Notes: generated by a model from the letters alone, not told the origin. Shown: positions 17,497 through 27,336, numbered from the stretch's first letter. The stretch: 34,190 nucleotides of DNA from an uncultured Bacteroidota bacterium (GCA_903870175.1 CAIQBY010000058.1:1-34190); one strand, 5' to 3'. Made by a program: numbers and translations.

Positions 17497-18684
17497 CTAT
17501 GGCGTTAGCAACTTTTTATAAAGGTTATCCACATCGACTAATAATCTTGTATAATGAAATTTTTCTTTTACATGAATCCATCCGTTGGTTTGCATTACCT
17601 GCCTTATAGAATCATTTTCAATCAGTCTTAACAATTGGTTTGCAAATTCATTTACATTGTTGTTTTCACACAAAAATGCTGTATCGTCTTCAATAACTAT
17701 ATTTTCTATCCCGCCAACATTGGTAGTAACAATTGGTTTGTTGGCTGCCTGTGCTTCAATCAAACTAACGGGTGTTCCTTCATTAAAAGATGTTAGAGCG
17801 ACAATATCACTTCCTGCCAGAACAATATCAACTTCCTTTATCCATGAAGTAAATGTTAAAAGTTTTTTTTCATCGCTTTTAGTACCATCTATATAAGGAG
17901 CATTCAACTCATTTGCTTTTGCTTCTATCAATTGCCTGGATTCCCCATCACCCACAATAAATGCCCGGATTTTTTTTGTTGTCTTTTCTGAAACAATTTT
18001 CAATCCTTCAAGAAATAATACATGGTTTTTAACTGGAACCAATCTTCCAATAATCGATATAGCAATCTCATCAGAATCTAAATTATACCTTTTTCGGAAA
18101 TTTTCTCTTTTAATCTCTTGATTTTCATGAAACCGGACTAAATCAAATCCTAATGGAATGACATGGACTTTTTCGGCTTCACAAATTCTATGCTGCTTAA
18201 CCAATTCATCCTTTTGTATTTCACTTATTGCAATTATTGCCGTTGACTTTTTTGCAAGATATCTTTCAATGTACTTATAAAATGTTGTTTTCAACTTGCC
18301 GAAATACGAATGAAATACATGACCATGAAAGGTATGAACTACAACTTTAACACCACAGCTATACGCAGCCAATCTTCCCAAAGTACCGGCCTTTGATGCA
18401 TGTGTATGAACTATATTCGGTTTAAACTCTTTTATTATTTTCTTTAGCTTTTTGTATGCTATATAATCATTTCTTAGATTAATTTCACGCTTCATCTCTT
18501 CAATAATAATTGGCTTTAAACCCAATTCATTTAGAATGAAATCCGAACTCTCTTCACTGTCATCTTTCGCGCCTCCAACCAATAATGTTTCATATTCGGA
18601 AGGCAAATATTTGCTTAGATAGGCTACATTATACGTTGGACCACCAAGATTGAAACGATTAATTATTCTTAAAACCTTGACCAT
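17497..18684 (-). CDS. GT4-family glycosyltransferase
   Basis: This 395-residue GT-B glycosyltransferase likely adds a sugar to the lipid-linked repeat unit at the inner face of the membrane. The N-terminal acceptor domain has FNLGGPTYNVAYLSKYLPSE and NIVHTHASKAGTLGRLAA. The C-terminal nucleotide-sugar domain has ISIIGRLVPVKNHVLFLEGL and the retaining-enzyme E-x7-E motif in NEGTPVSLIEAQAANKPIV. No membrane segment is evident. It lies 3 bp from the asnB-type gene and 65 bp before the wza-like gene. Donor and acceptor cannot be read from the sequence. Confidence 0.93.
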   Translation of the reverse strand: MVKVLRIINRFNLGGPTYNVAYLSKYLPSEYETLLVGGAKDDSEESSDFILNELGLKPIIIEEMKREINLRNDYIAYKKLKKIIKEFKPNIVHTHASKAGTLGRLAAYSCGVKVVVHTFHGHVFHSYFGKLKTTFYKYIERYLAKKSTAIIAISEIQKDELVKQHRICEAEKVHVIPLGFDLVRFHENQEIKRENFRKRYNLDSDEIAISIIGRLVPVKNHVLFLEGLKIVSEKTTKKIRAFIVGDGESRQLIEAKANELNAPYIDGTKSDEKKLLTFTSWIKEVDIVLAGSDIVALTSFNEGTPVSLIEAQAANKPIVTTNVGGIENIVIEDDTAFLCENNNVNEFANQLLRLIENDSIRQVMQTNGWIHVKEKFHYTRLLVDVDNLYKKLLTP

Positions 18685-18687
18685 AAA

Positions 18688-20574
18688 TTATTGAATATTT
18701 TTTTTCCACCAGTACTGGAAAACTATTAATGCCCAAACCTGTTCTACCGCATCATTGGGATTGTTTGAGAATAATTTAATTTTTATATTTTTTATTTCTT
18801 CCATATTAAAAATGTTTTGCTGTTTAATAAATTCATCACTCAACAATTCATTTACTATCATTGATTTTAAATCTGTCTTAAACCATTTTAATAATGGCAC
18901 TTCAAACCCCTTTTTCCCTCTGTTAAATAACTCTTCCGGCAAGAAACTTTTGAAGGTATCCTTTAGTATTTTTTTTCTGTGAGAACTGTCAATCTTATAA
19001 TTCACAGGCAACGAGAAAGCGAAATCAACAATTTTATTATCAAGGAATGGAACTCGAACTTCAAGACTCTGGCTCATACTCATTCTATCTACTTTTACCA
19101 GCATATCGTTTTCCAACACCAATTGCAAATCAGTTAACAGAATAGAATTATAATCGGCATTTACATATTTCAATATCTCTTTCTTCCTTTTTTCTGCTTC
19201 CTTATTTCTCTCCTTATCATCTTTCTTAAATATTTCATACCCTTCGAAGCCAGCCCATTTAGCCCATTGCCAATATCTTTCCTTATTTTCCATACGCATC
19301 CCTTCCGAAAATTTATGCAGTTGTCGTATTCTATTTCCAGCTTTGCTATTACGCGATTTTGGCAACTGATTTAAGAACGGATGCGCTGATTTAACAAGAT
19401 TAGCACCAAAGCCGCCTGCTCTAACTCTTAATTCCGCAGCATGTTTGTTATACCCTGCAAATATTTCATCGGCACCATCGCCTGAAAGAGCAACTGTTAC
19501 ATGTTTTCGGGTATGCATGCTTAATATATTCACTGCCAAAGCGGAAGAATCTGCGAATGGCTCATCAATGTAATCAAGTACTGTATGAAGGTTTGCAAAT
19601 AAATCCTTATTCGTTAATTCAAATACGGTATGATTGGTTTTATATTTTTTAGCTACCAGATGCGCGAATTCTGTTTCGTCAAACATCGGTTCGTCTTTAT
19701 AACCAATAGAAAATGTATTTAAATGTTTGGTATGATGTGCGGCAATTGCAGTTATGATTGAAGAATCAATTCCTCCGCTTAAAAATGTACCCAACGGAAC
19801 ATCGGCAATCATCCGTTGTTGAACTGAATGTTCGAGCAGCTGTTTTAATTGTTTTTTTGCTGATTCATAATCAGGATGATGATTTAATTTTTCTTTATAG
19901 GGAATAGAATAATATGCTTTTGTATGTATTTCCTTTTTCGAATTAACAGTAAGGTAGCTGCCTGCATTAAGTTTCAAAACATTTTGAAATATTGAATAAG
20001 GTGCAGGTATGTAGTTTAAATGAAAATACAATTGCAGTGAAGCTTCATCAATTACTTTAGGCACACCAAAAGCCATTATAGCTTTCATTTCGGAAGCAAA
20101 TACAAAATGACTGTCATCTTTATAATAATAGAAAGGCTTTATCCCAAACCTGTCGCGGGCAGCAAACAATTCTTCCTTTTGATTGTCGTAAACAGCGAAA
20201 GCAAACTCTCCGTCTAATCTTTCAAGACATTTTTCCTTCTCCTGAATAAAAAGATATAGTAAAACTTCAGTATCACTGTGAGATTTAAAATGAACACCCT
20301 TATTTTCGAGTTGTTTTCTTATGGTCTGATAATTAAAAATCTCTCCGTTGAATACAATAGTATATCTTCCTGAAGCATCAGTAAAAGGCTGAGAAGCCGC
20401 CGAACTGGTATCTATAATAGATAACCGGCGATGCCCAAATGCAACTTTATCCTGTTTGTAAAATCCTTCTCCGTCAGGACCACGCTTGTTTAACAAAGCG
20501 GTTGCAACACCTATTTTCGATAAGTACTGCTTTCCTTTTTCATTAAAAGCAATTACGCCTGCAATGCCACACAT
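18688..20574 (-). CDS. asnB: asparagine synthase-type glutamine amidotransferase
   Basis: This 628-residue protein begins MCGIAGVIAF with the catalytic Cys2 of the Ntn-type glutaminase. The synthetase domain contains the ATP pyrophosphatase P-loop SGGIDSS (VPLGTFLSGGIDSSIITAIA) and ALSGDGADEIFAGYNKH. The length fits AsnB-like proteins. Homologues in exopolysaccharide loci often amidate sugar carboxyl groups instead of making asparagine. With wza, wzc and GT4 genes directly downstream, sugar modification is plausible here, but ordinary asparagine synthesis cannot be excluded. The next gene follows after 3 bp, so the operon appears to start with this gene. Confidence 0.93.
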   Translation of the reverse strand: MCGIAGVIAFNEKGKQYLSKIGVATALLNKRGPDGEGFYKQDKVAFGHRRLSIIDTSSAASQPFTDASGRYTIVFNGEIFNYQTIRKQLENKGVHFKSHSDTEVLLYLFIQEKEKCLERLDGEFAFAVYDNQKEELFAARDRFGIKPFYYYKDDSHFVFASEMKAIMAFGVPKVIDEASLQLYFHLNYIPAPYSIFQNVLKLNAGSYLTVNSKKEIHTKAYYSIPYKEKLNHHPDYESAKKQLKQLLEHSVQQRMIADVPLGTFLSGGIDSSIITAIAAHHTKHLNTFSIGYKDEPMFDETEFAHLVAKKYKTNHTVFELTNKDLFANLHTVLDYIDEPFADSSALAVNILSMHTRKHVTVALSGDGADEIFAGYNKHAAELRVRAGGFGANLVKSAHPFLNQLPKSRNSKAGNRIRQLHKFSEGMRMENKERYWQWAKWAGFEGYEIFKKDDKERNKEAEKRKKEILKYVNADYNSILLTDLQLVLENDMLVKVDRMSMSQSLEVRVPFLDNKIVDFAFSLPVNYKIDSSHRKKILKDTFKSFLPEELFNRGKKGFEVPLLKWFKTDLKSMIVNELLSDEFIKQQNIFNMEEIKNIKIKLFSNNPNDAVEQVWALIVFQYWWKKNIQ

Positions 20575-20737
20575 AATGTTAGTTCAAAGTTCAAAGTTTC
20601 AGGTTGTGTACATCTTTGTTGATATACTTTATTTTTAAAAGGGTAATTATAATGAATATTTAGTTTCCTTTGTTGTATTATAATATAAGGTGCAAAAGTA
20701 TAACATAATTTATAATTCATAATTTATTATTTCTGAA
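20575..20737. other. divergent spacer between asnB-type gene and symporter
   Basis: This 163-bp AT-rich gap must hold the promoters of both divergent units. I see a short direct repeat (TTCAAAGTTCAAAG near 20583) but no exact TAnnTTTG box that I would place with confidence. Confidence 0.4.
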
Positions 20738-22252
20738 ATGTCTTCAACAATAATTCTTATTTGTGTAATCGCCTATTCCGTTTTATTATTCGGAATCACA
20801 TGGGTTACTTCGCGCGGTGCTACCAATGAAAGTTATTATGTGGGTAACCGTTCTTCCAAATGGTACCTTGTGGCATACGGAATGATTGGTGCTTCTCTTT
20901 CGGGTGTCACTTTTATTTCTGTACCGGGCACTGTAGGGCGGCTGGATAGTTTCAACGGGCAGTTCAGTTATTTTCAGGTGGTATTGGGATACTTATTCGG
21001 GTATGTAGTAATTGCTTATTTATTGCTGCCATTGTATTACCGGCTTAACCTTACTTCTATATATTCGTATTTAAAAGATCGCTTTGGGCTGTATTCCTAT
21101 CGTACAGGTGCTTTGTTTTTTATTCTGTCGCGCACTATCGGTTCAGCATTCCGAGTATATGTGGTAGTAAATGTATTGCAGACTTTTGTTTTTGATGAAC
21201 TCGGAGTTCCTTTCTACGTTACAGTTGCTGTGTTTCTTGCTTTGATTTTATTATATACCTATCAGGGTGGTGTAAAAACTATTGTATATACCGATACGCT
21301 GCAAACCACATTCATGCTGCTTTCTGTTATCCTATCTGTCATATTTATCATGAAACAGTTGAACTTGAATGTAGGTGATATCTATGATAAAATTTCTCAT
21401 TCAAGTTATTCTCAAATAATATTTACAGATTGGAAATTGAAATCATTTTTTCCGAAACAATTCTTTGGAGGGATGTTTATTGCCATAGCAATGACAGGGC
21501 TGGATCAGGAAATGATGCAGAAAAACATCTCCTGTAAAAACGTTGGCGAAGCACAAAAAAATGTACTTACATTTACATTTGTATTGTTACTTGTAAATAT
21601 ATTATTCCTTGTGCTTGGTGCGCTGTTATATATATATGCTGCCGAAAGAAGCGTGCCGCTGCTGGTTGATTCGAGCATGAAAATAGTATCCGACAATGTA
21701 TTCCCCAATGTAGCTTTGCATTCTTTGGGAATGCTTTCGGGCGTATTCTTCATCATCGGATTAATATCAGCTGCTTATCCAAGTGCCGACGGCGCTCTCA
21801 CCGCATTGACTTCTGTATTCTGTATCGATTTTTTAGACTTGAAAGATGATGAAACAAAAACGGAAGAAGAGAAAAAGAAGATTCGATACCGGGTTCATTT
21901 TACGTTTGCAGGGATATTATTATTGGTAATAGTAATTTTCAAACTGGTGAATAATGAAGCCGTAATCACCAACCTGTTCACCTGGGCAGGTTATACGTAT
22001 GGACCATTATTAGGCTTATATTCATTTGGGTTATTCACCAAAAAACAAGTGCATGATAAATTGGTGCCGGTAATATGTATTCTTTCACCGGTTGCTTGTA
22101 TATTTTTAAATAATTATTCGAAAGAATTATTTAACGGTTATCGCTTCGGATTTGAAATGCTTATTGTAAATGGGCTTTTCACTTTTATTGGTTTGCTTAT
22201 TATTTCGAAGAAAAAGAATATGTGTATATATCCTAATCAATCGAATGAGTAA
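20738..22252 (+). CDS. sodium:solute symporter (SSS family)
   Basis: This 504-residue polytopic protein has about thirteen membrane segments and belongs to the SSS family (LeuT fold), which takes up sugars, acids, vitamins or other solutes with sodium. Family features are TNESYYVGNRSSKWYLVAYG, MIGASLSGVTFISVPGTVG near residue 55 and the long transmembrane series to the C-terminus. The sodium-site helix LISAAYPSADGALTALTSVF is intact. The substrate cannot be read. The last six codons (PNQSNE then stop) are formed by the first unit of the tandem array that follows, so the C-terminus has been shaped by repeat expansion. Confidence 0.93.
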   Translation: MSSTIILICVIAYSVLLFGITWVTSRGATNESYYVGNRSSKWYLVAYGMIGASLSGVTFISVPGTVGRLDSFNGQFSYFQVVLGYLFGYVVIAYLLLPLYYRLNLTSIYSYLKDRFGLYSYRTGALFFILSRTIGSAFRVYVVVNVLQTFVFDELGVPFYVTVAVFLALILLYTYQGGVKTIVYTDTLQTTFMLLSVILSVIFIMKQLNLNVGDIYDKISHSSYSQIIFTDWKLKSFFPKQFFGGMFIAIAMTGLDQEMMQKNISCKNVGEAQKNVLTFTFVLLLVNILFLVLGALLYIYAAERSVPLLVDSSMKIVSDNVFPNVALHSLGMLSGVFFIIGLISAAYPSADGALTALTSVFCIDFLDLKDDETKTEEEKKKIRYRVHFTFAGILLLVIVIFKLVNNEAVITNLFTWAGYTYGPLLGLYSFGLFTKKQVHDKLVPVICILSPVACIFLNNYSKELFNGYRFGFEMLIVNGLFTFIGLLIISKKKNMCIYPNQSNE

Positions 22253-22358
22253 CCGAATAGATTGAATGAGTGACCTAATCAATCGAATGAGTGACCAAAT
22301 GGATTGATTTGGTAACCTAATCAATCGAATGAGTTACTTAATCGTTGAATAATTAAAG
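22233..22358. repeat. 21-nt tandem array B, six units
   Basis: Units start at 22233, 22254, 22275, 22296, 22317 and 22338. The core is AATCAATCGAATGAGT followed by AC or GAC. Units 1, 3 and 5 are nearly identical (CTAATCAATCGAATGAG), while units 2 and 4 diverge, which hints at a 42-nt higher-order period. The array begins inside the symporter CDS and ends 9 bp before array C. Confidence 0.9.
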
Positions 22359-22367
22359 AAGAGCAAA

Positions 22368-22577
22368 AGAGGAGGCAACCTTTAGAAAAAAGGAGGGGAT
22401 GCTTAAATGGGAGGAGGAAATGACAGCTGTGGATCAGGAAATGTAAGCTGCAGAGGAGGTAATGCTAACAGGGAAGGAGGAACTGCCAGCTGAGGAGGAG
22501 GAAATGCCAGCTGAGGAGGAGGAAATGTCAGCTGAGGAGGAGGAAATGGCAGCTGCGGAGGAGGTTCTGGTCTTCTT
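22368..22577. repeat. 21-nt tandem array C, about ten units
   Basis: Units start at 22368, 22389, 22410, 22431, 22452, 22473, 22494, 22515, 22536 and 22557. The core is GGAGGAGGAAATGCCAGC followed by TGA. Central units 22494, 22515 and 22536 are almost identical, and the flanking ones decay outward. The array is strongly purine-rich on the plus strand, unlike the AT-rich surroundings. No start codon with a credible long frame exists. Confidence 0.9.
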
Positions 22578-22633
22578 CGATAGTTTTCAAATCATAAGTA
22601 CCTTATAATTAGCTTTTATCATTTAATGTTATT

Positions 22634-22676
22634 AAAGCCAATCCTGTTTCTGAAAAGGAACAGGGTTGGCTTTTTT
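22634..22676 (+). terminator. rho-independent terminator
   Basis: AAAGCCAATCCTGTTTC pairs with GAACAGGGTTGGCTTT across a short TGAAAAG loop, with one wobble and a small bulge, and is followed by TTTTTT. It is the first strong terminator after the symporter gene and lies beyond both tandem arrays, so the arrays are probably transcribed in the symporter 3' UTR. Confidence 0.85.
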
Positions 22677-23073
22677 AGTTTGAGGAAATGAGAAAAATGA
22701 ATTTGGCTTGACTTTGCCAAACTGAAATATCGATTTGTACACGAAAAATATTAGCACTTATCCATGCAGCTATTTTCAAAATAGTTTACTACCTCAGCCT
22801 TCCGAAAAAAAAGGGAAAGGTTGGGGATGAGGTCTTTTAGAAAAGTAAAAACTGAAACTTTTTTTAATTATTCACTTGAATCCTGAAACCTGACCCAATA
22901 ACGTCAGAAAGTAATCTACATCTTTTTTGTTCAGTATTAAACTATTTTCACTTCATCAAGTCAGAAACAGGTTGCGCTTTTTAAGCATCACCTTTTTGAT
23001 AGACGAATTGATATTGTTTGTGAAGATTATTTTTTTTTATAAATTATTAACCTGATATTAAATAATAAAAACA

Positions 23074-23081
23074 CATCTTTG
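23074..23081 (+). promoter_or_regulatory. candidate -7 box of the TonB receptor unit
   Basis: CATCTTTG differs from TAnnTTTG at one position and lies 20 bp before the ATG at 23102. No clear -33 TTG was seen. Confidence 0.3.
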
Positions 23082-23101
23082 CCGACTTTAATAACTTTAG
23101 A

Positions 23102-25837
23102 ATGAAAAAAATATTCGTCTTAACTGCATTAATTACGCTCTCATTTTTATCCAGCGCACAGCAAATATCAGATATCAAAGTAACAGAATATTTCAATTTC
23201 GTTTCTGCTGATCATGTATTCAAAACACTTGAAATAAAATACGGTATAAAGATAAATTACGACTCGGTACTTTGCAGCAGTTTCACAGGTTATACGCATA
23301 CATTTAGCGGTACTGATGCCAATCTGGTAATTATGAGTGTATGCCGGACATTTCATTTGACATATACGATTGATAAAAATAATGTTGTGTTGATACAGGG
23401 AGCCAAACAGGAACAAACTGACGATGGAACAAACACAGTAAAAAACATAAGCAAAAGCGCAACCAATATAAAATACAGTGGTGCATCCACGTCATCCAAC
23501 ATTACAGTTTCGGGCGTATTGAAAGATAAAAATACAGGGGAAGCACTGCCATTTGCAGCAATAAAAATAAAGGGGACAAGCAATGGCACTGTAACCAATG
23601 CGGATGGACATTTTACATTATTAAAAGTGCCTACCGATACCTCTACCCTATCCATTGCTTTTTTAGGATATGATAATGCTGAATTTTATCTGTCGCCTCA
23701 AATGTCGAAAACTAATCTTGTAGTAGAAATAGGCGCAGCCCATACTTTAAACGAAGTAGTTGTAACTGCAGAGCGCGAAGAATTAATGAGTGCCGGAATT
23801 AAAACGGAAGTAGGTGTAATAAAAATGTCTCCGCAAAAGATGGCTACATTGCCTAATTTAGGAGAAAAAGATGTGATGCGTTCCTTTCAACTGATGCCGG
23901 GAGTTGGCGGAAGCAACGAATCCTCATCCGGCTTATATGTTTTGGGCGGTACGCCTGATCAGAATCTTGTATTATATGATGGATTTACGGTTTATCATGT
24001 GGATCATCTTTACGGCTTTTTCAGTGCTTTTAATTCCAACGCGCTTAAAGATATGGAACTTTATAAAGGAGCGTATCCGGCTCTTTATGGGGGAAGATTA
24101 TCCAGTGTGCTTGATATTACTTCGAAGGATGGTAATCAGAAAAAAGTAAATGTTGGCGGAGATTTAAGTTTGTTGAGCTGCAATGCATTCGCCGAAATTC
24201 CTATCGGTGATAAATTCTCTTCATTCTTTGCTATCCGGCGCTCCTTTCAGGGACCGATATACAATGAAATTTTCAGAGAATTTAATAATAAATCTCAAAG
24301 TAGCGGTGCCGGAGGATTTGGAGGACGAGGAAGCTCATCCACTCCTACTTCCTATTTCTACGATTTGAATTGTAAACTTACTTATAAACCAACTAATAAT
24401 GATATTATTTCATTAAGTTTTTATAATGGAACCGATCATCTGGATAACTCTTTCGAAAGGTCGTCAGGCACTTCTGCTTTTTCATCTTCCACTACCAGTA
24501 GTTTTAGTTTTACCAATACTGACCTTACAAAATATGGAAATACCGGTTCAAGCCTTAAATGGTCGCATAAATACGGTGCACGATTATATGGCACAACGCT
24601 GATTAGTTATTCAAATTATTTCAGCGACAGAACACTTACTAATTCAGGCAGCATTACTTCCAGTTCGGGCGAAGTAAAGACATTCAACACCGGTACTTTG
24701 GAAAACAATAATTTAAAGGATTATAGTATAAAAACTGATTATTTATGGGATGTTTTCAAAAACAATCAAATTGGTTATGGCGCATTCTCTACTTATTATG
24801 ATGTGGCATACAGCTATAGTCAAAACGATACTTCAACCATTTTACAAAGGCATAACTTCGGTAATCTGACTGGAGTTTATTTACAGGACAGAATAAAACT
24901 TTTCCATAATTTCATGCAGCTTACTGCCGGTGTCAGAGAAAGTTATTTTAATATAACCAATAAACCATATACTGAGCCTCGCTTTTCAGCAATTTTCAAC
25001 TTAACCGATCGAATCAGTTTGAAAGCTGCAACAGGTCAGTTTTACCAATTTGCAAATAGAATAACACGTGAAGATATACTTTCCGGAAGCACTGACTTTT
25101 GGATACTCTCTGACAAAAATAACATACCAGTAAGTTCATCTATCCATTATATTACAAGTATTCAGTACGAAAGCAATCGTTTTCTATTTAGTGTGGAAGC
25201 CTATTATAAAGTATTATCCAATATTGCCGACTATTCTTTGCAATTTAACCGTGTAGGACAAACTTATCAGGCGGATGAAAATTTTTATACCGGCACAGGT
25301 ACATCAAAAGGGCTTGAATTTTTAGTTCAAAAAAAATATGGCAGGTTTACAGGCTGGGTAAGTTATACACTCGGGCAGGCACTCGACCATTTTTCAGCAT
25401 ATTCTCAAACTGACTTTCCGGCATCCAATGATGTAACCCACGAAATAAAAGTTGTGCTGCTTTATAACTGGAAACGCTGGGACTTTTCTACAACTTTTAT
25501 TTATGCAACAGGCGAGCCTTATACTGCGCCATCAGGTGCCTACCCCATTACTCTAATTGATGGCAATCAGCGTGATTATTTTACTGTATCATCAAAAAAC
25601 AGTTTGCGCCTGCCTGATTATAACAGATTGGACATTGCAGCAAGCTATAAACTTCTGGTGAATACCAATAGTGGTAAAAGAGAAATCGGCTCTATAGGTG
25701 TTTCCATTTTCAATGTTTATAATCAGACAAATGTCTGGTATAAAACCTACCAGATAATAGGTACACAGATTGTTGAAACCAATGTAAATTACCTTGGTCT
25801 GGTTCCAAATATTACCTTATCATTAAAATTAAGATAA
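23102..25837 (+). CDS. TonB-dependent outer-membrane receptor with STN and CarboxypepD_reg-like domains
   Basis: This 911-residue receptor imports a substrate across the outer membrane using TonB energy. A signal peptide (FVLTALITLSFLSSAQ) is followed by an STN-like domain at about 20-100. A CarboxypepD_reg-like beta domain runs about 138-210 (SGVLKDKNTGEALPFAAIKI). The plug has VVVTAEREELMSAG and VLGGTPDQNLVLYDGFTVYH. A 22-strand-type barrel ends in NITLSLKLR. The STN domain usually signals to a FecR anti-sigma factor, but none is nearby. It is adjacent to a DUF4249-like lipoprotein gene with no gap, the usual pair. The ligand is unknown. Confidence 0.94.
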   Translation: MKKIFVLTALITLSFLSSAQQISDIKVTEYFNFVSADHVFKTLEIKYGIKINYDSVLCSSFTGYTHTFSGTDANLVIMSVCRTFHLTYTIDKNNVVLIQGAKQEQTDDGTNTVKNISKSATNIKYSGASTSSNITVSGVLKDKNTGEALPFAAIKIKGTSNGTVTNADGHFTLLKVPTDTSTLSIAFLGYDNAEFYLSPQMSKTNLVVEIGAAHTLNEVVVTAEREELMSAGIKTEVGVIKMSPQKMATLPNLGEKDVMRSFQLMPGVGGSNESSSGLYVLGGTPDQNLVLYDGFTVYHVDHLYGFFSAFNSNALKDMELYKGAYPALYGGRLSSVLDITSKDGNQKKVNVGGDLSLLSCNAFAEIPIGDKFSSFFAIRRSFQGPIYNEIFREFNNKSQSSGAGGFGGRGSSSTPTSYFYDLNCKLTYKPTNNDIISLSFYNGTDHLDNSFERSSGTSAFSSSTTSSFSFTNTDLTKYGNTGSSLKWSHKYGARLYGTTLISYSNYFSDRTLTNSGSITSSSGEVKTFNTGTLENNNLKDYSIKTDYLWDVFKNNQIGYGAFSTYYDVAYSYSQNDTSTILQRHNFGNLTGVYLQDRIKLFHNFMQLTAGVRESYFNITNKPYTEPRFSAIFNLTDRISLKAATGQFYQFANRITREDILSGSTDFWILSDKNNIPVSSSIHYITSIQYESNRFLFSVEAYYKVLSNIADYSLQFNRVGQTYQADENFYTGTGTSKGLEFLVQKKYGRFTGWVSYTLGQALDHFSAYSQTDFPASNDVTHEIKVVLLYNWKRWDFSTTFIYATGEPYTAPSGAYPITLIDGNQRDYFTVSSKNSLRLPDYNRLDIAASYKLLVNTNSGKREIGSIGVSIFNVYNQTNVWYKTYQIIGTQIVETNVNYLGLVPNITLSLKLR

Positions 25838-26659
25838 ATGAAAAACAAAATTCAATTCATTTCATTATTCGCTTTTTTGCTTTTTATTGCTGCCTGCAAA
25901 AAAGACATTACACAACCAAGTTTTGTTGACATTCCTGTAATACAATCGTTTCTTCAGGTTGGGTCGCCCGCTTTGGTTACTATTAGCAAACAGATTGCTT
26001 TTAATCCTAATGCAAGTTATGCAAGTGACAATGTGAATACACTTAACGTCAGTATTTCCGCTAACGGGATTACATATATCTTGACTCCATTGGGCGGTGG
26101 AAATTATGTCGACAGTTCACTAATTATTTCAGATACACTTCAATATTCTTTGCAATTTAATTATAATGGTAAATCAGTAACTGCAACCAATAAAGCACTT
26201 TCAAAACCAACTGGTTTTGCGCAGTCGGCAACTGATATAAGTATTGCACAGGTGGCAGTAGGCTCTTCATCCTCCAGTACCTATTCGTCTTATCCGCTTC
26301 CACCAGCCATTACTTTTAACTGGACAAACGCAGATCATTCCTATTATATTGTTGTCGTTGAGAATACTGAAACCAACCCTGCTGCAATTAATTTAAATAA
26401 TACCGATGAACCTGCACGATTATTCAGAGGATCACCCACTCAGGATGATAACTATCAGTTGAACCCCAGAGAATTTCAATATTTCGGAATGCACAAAATT
26501 ACACTTTACCACATTTTACCTGATTATGCTGATTTATATATCAGCAACGGAACCAGCTCACAAAATCTGGCAACGCCACAAACCAATATTAACAATGGTT
26601 TGGGAATTTTCACAGCAATGAATAGTGTTGTTCTTTATGTAAATGTTCATAAATTATAA
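25838..26659 (+). CDS. DUF4249-like lipoprotein, receptor partner
   Basis: This 273-residue lipoprotein has the signal FISLFAFLLFIAACKKD (lipobox LIAAC-like, Cys at about 20). It then shows the beta-rich fold of DUF4249 proteins (DIPVIQSFLQVGSPALVTIS, and later YQLNPREFQYFGMHKITLYH). Such proteins are encoded directly after TonB-dependent receptors in Bacteroidota and probably sit on the outer membrane as a binding partner. The ATG follows the receptor stop immediately, so the two are cotranscribed. The function is not established; the family call is from pattern and context. Confidence 0.82.
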   Translation: MKNKIQFISLFAFLLFIAACKKDITQPSFVDIPVIQSFLQVGSPALVTISKQIAFNPNASYASDNVNTLNVSISANGITYILTPLGGGNYVDSSLIISDTLQYSLQFNYNGKSVTATNKALSKPTGFAQSATDISIAQVAVGSSSSSTYSSYPLPPAITFNWTNADHSYYIVVVENTETNPAAINLNNTDEPARLFRGSPTQDDNYQLNPREFQYFGMHKITLYHILPDYADLYISNGTSSQNLATPQTNINNGLGIFTAMNSVVLYVNVHKL

Positions 26660-26701
26660 TTGATTTGAGTATCCTGTATCTTTATTTATAAATGATATAA
26701 A

Positions 26702-27091
26702 ATGAATATAGGTAACGAAATACTGCTCATCAAAGGAGAAATAGCCGATTATTATCTGGATAGCGATGGAATATTATATTCATATTCTAAAAATCCAAGA
26801 CGCACTATTAAGAACATTTCGGAAAACATTGCATTGGTCAAACAAATTATCGGAAACAAAATAGTTCCTTTGTTGATTTATTTATGCGATTCTCCTGTTC
26901 CGGATAAGGAAACTCGTAAATTTTCAACTGAACAATTACCTAATGTTTATAAAGCAATGGCGATGGTTTCAAAACCGGGACTTTCAAAATTGATAATGAA
27001 TATTCTGTTTAAACTCAAGCAACCTCCTATTCCAATGAAATCATTTACAGATGAAAAACTGGCAAGAGAGTGGCTTAAACAATATTTATAA
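26702..27091 (+). CDS. STAS/SpoIIAA-like small protein
   Basis: This 129-residue soluble protein has an alpha/beta pattern. An N-terminal two-strand hairpin (GEIADYYLDSDGILYSYSKN) is followed by ENIALVKQIIGNKIVPLLIY, and it ends in SFTDEKLAREWLKQYL. This matches small STAS-like or SpoIIAA-like proteins common in Bacteroidota, whose last helix often reads F-x-x-x-x-x-A-x-x-W-L. The role is unknown, possibly regulatory. It lies 42 bp after the lipoprotein gene and could belong to the same unit. I see no catalytic motif. Confidence 0.65.
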   Translation: MNIGNEILLIKGEIADYYLDSDGILYSYSKNPRRTIKNISENIALVKQIIGNKIVPLLIYLCDSPVPDKETRKFSTEQLPNVYKAMAMVSKPGLSKLIMNILFKLKQPPIPMKSFTDEKLAREWLKQYL

Positions 27092-27336
27092 TACATTCGA
27101 TTATTAAACTCTTTCGAAATATTTTTATTTTGTTAATGCTATTTAGATAACTTCTTTATACAAATTAATTATGCTGTGTACTTCCATTTTTCTTAACTTT
27201 AAGTCCTGAAAGAATAGCTATGGCTTTTTGGGGAAAGCAATTCAATCAGTAGATAATGCAACTTTTAGAAAAAATTATGCATCAATCAAAATAAACTTAA
27301 CCTTGACCTTTGTGCCAAGAAATAATTTAAATAAAA
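27092..27336. other. spacer, nothing recognised
   Basis: The 245-bp AT-rich spacer shows no gene. TTGACCTTTG at 27303-27312 is a weak promoter-like string 25 bp before the next ATG. I see no strong terminator. Confidence 0.35.

Larger units (their letters stand above)
22578..23101. other. gene-free spacer before the TonB receptor
   Basis: Apart from the terminator at 22634-22676 and a possible promoter near 23074, I see no gene here. A stretch near 22806-22831 (GGGAAAGGTTGGGGATGAGG) is G-rich but unpaired. Several short frames exist, all without support. Confidence 0.5.

Noticed and set aside
18688-20574. Certain assignment as housekeeping asparagine synthetase
   Set aside because: Its position at the head of an exopolysaccharide unit makes sugar amidation equally plausible.
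22127-22324. Minus-strand 65-codon frame rich in Ile, Arg and Leu
   Set aside because: It is an antisense reading of the array and of the symporter end.
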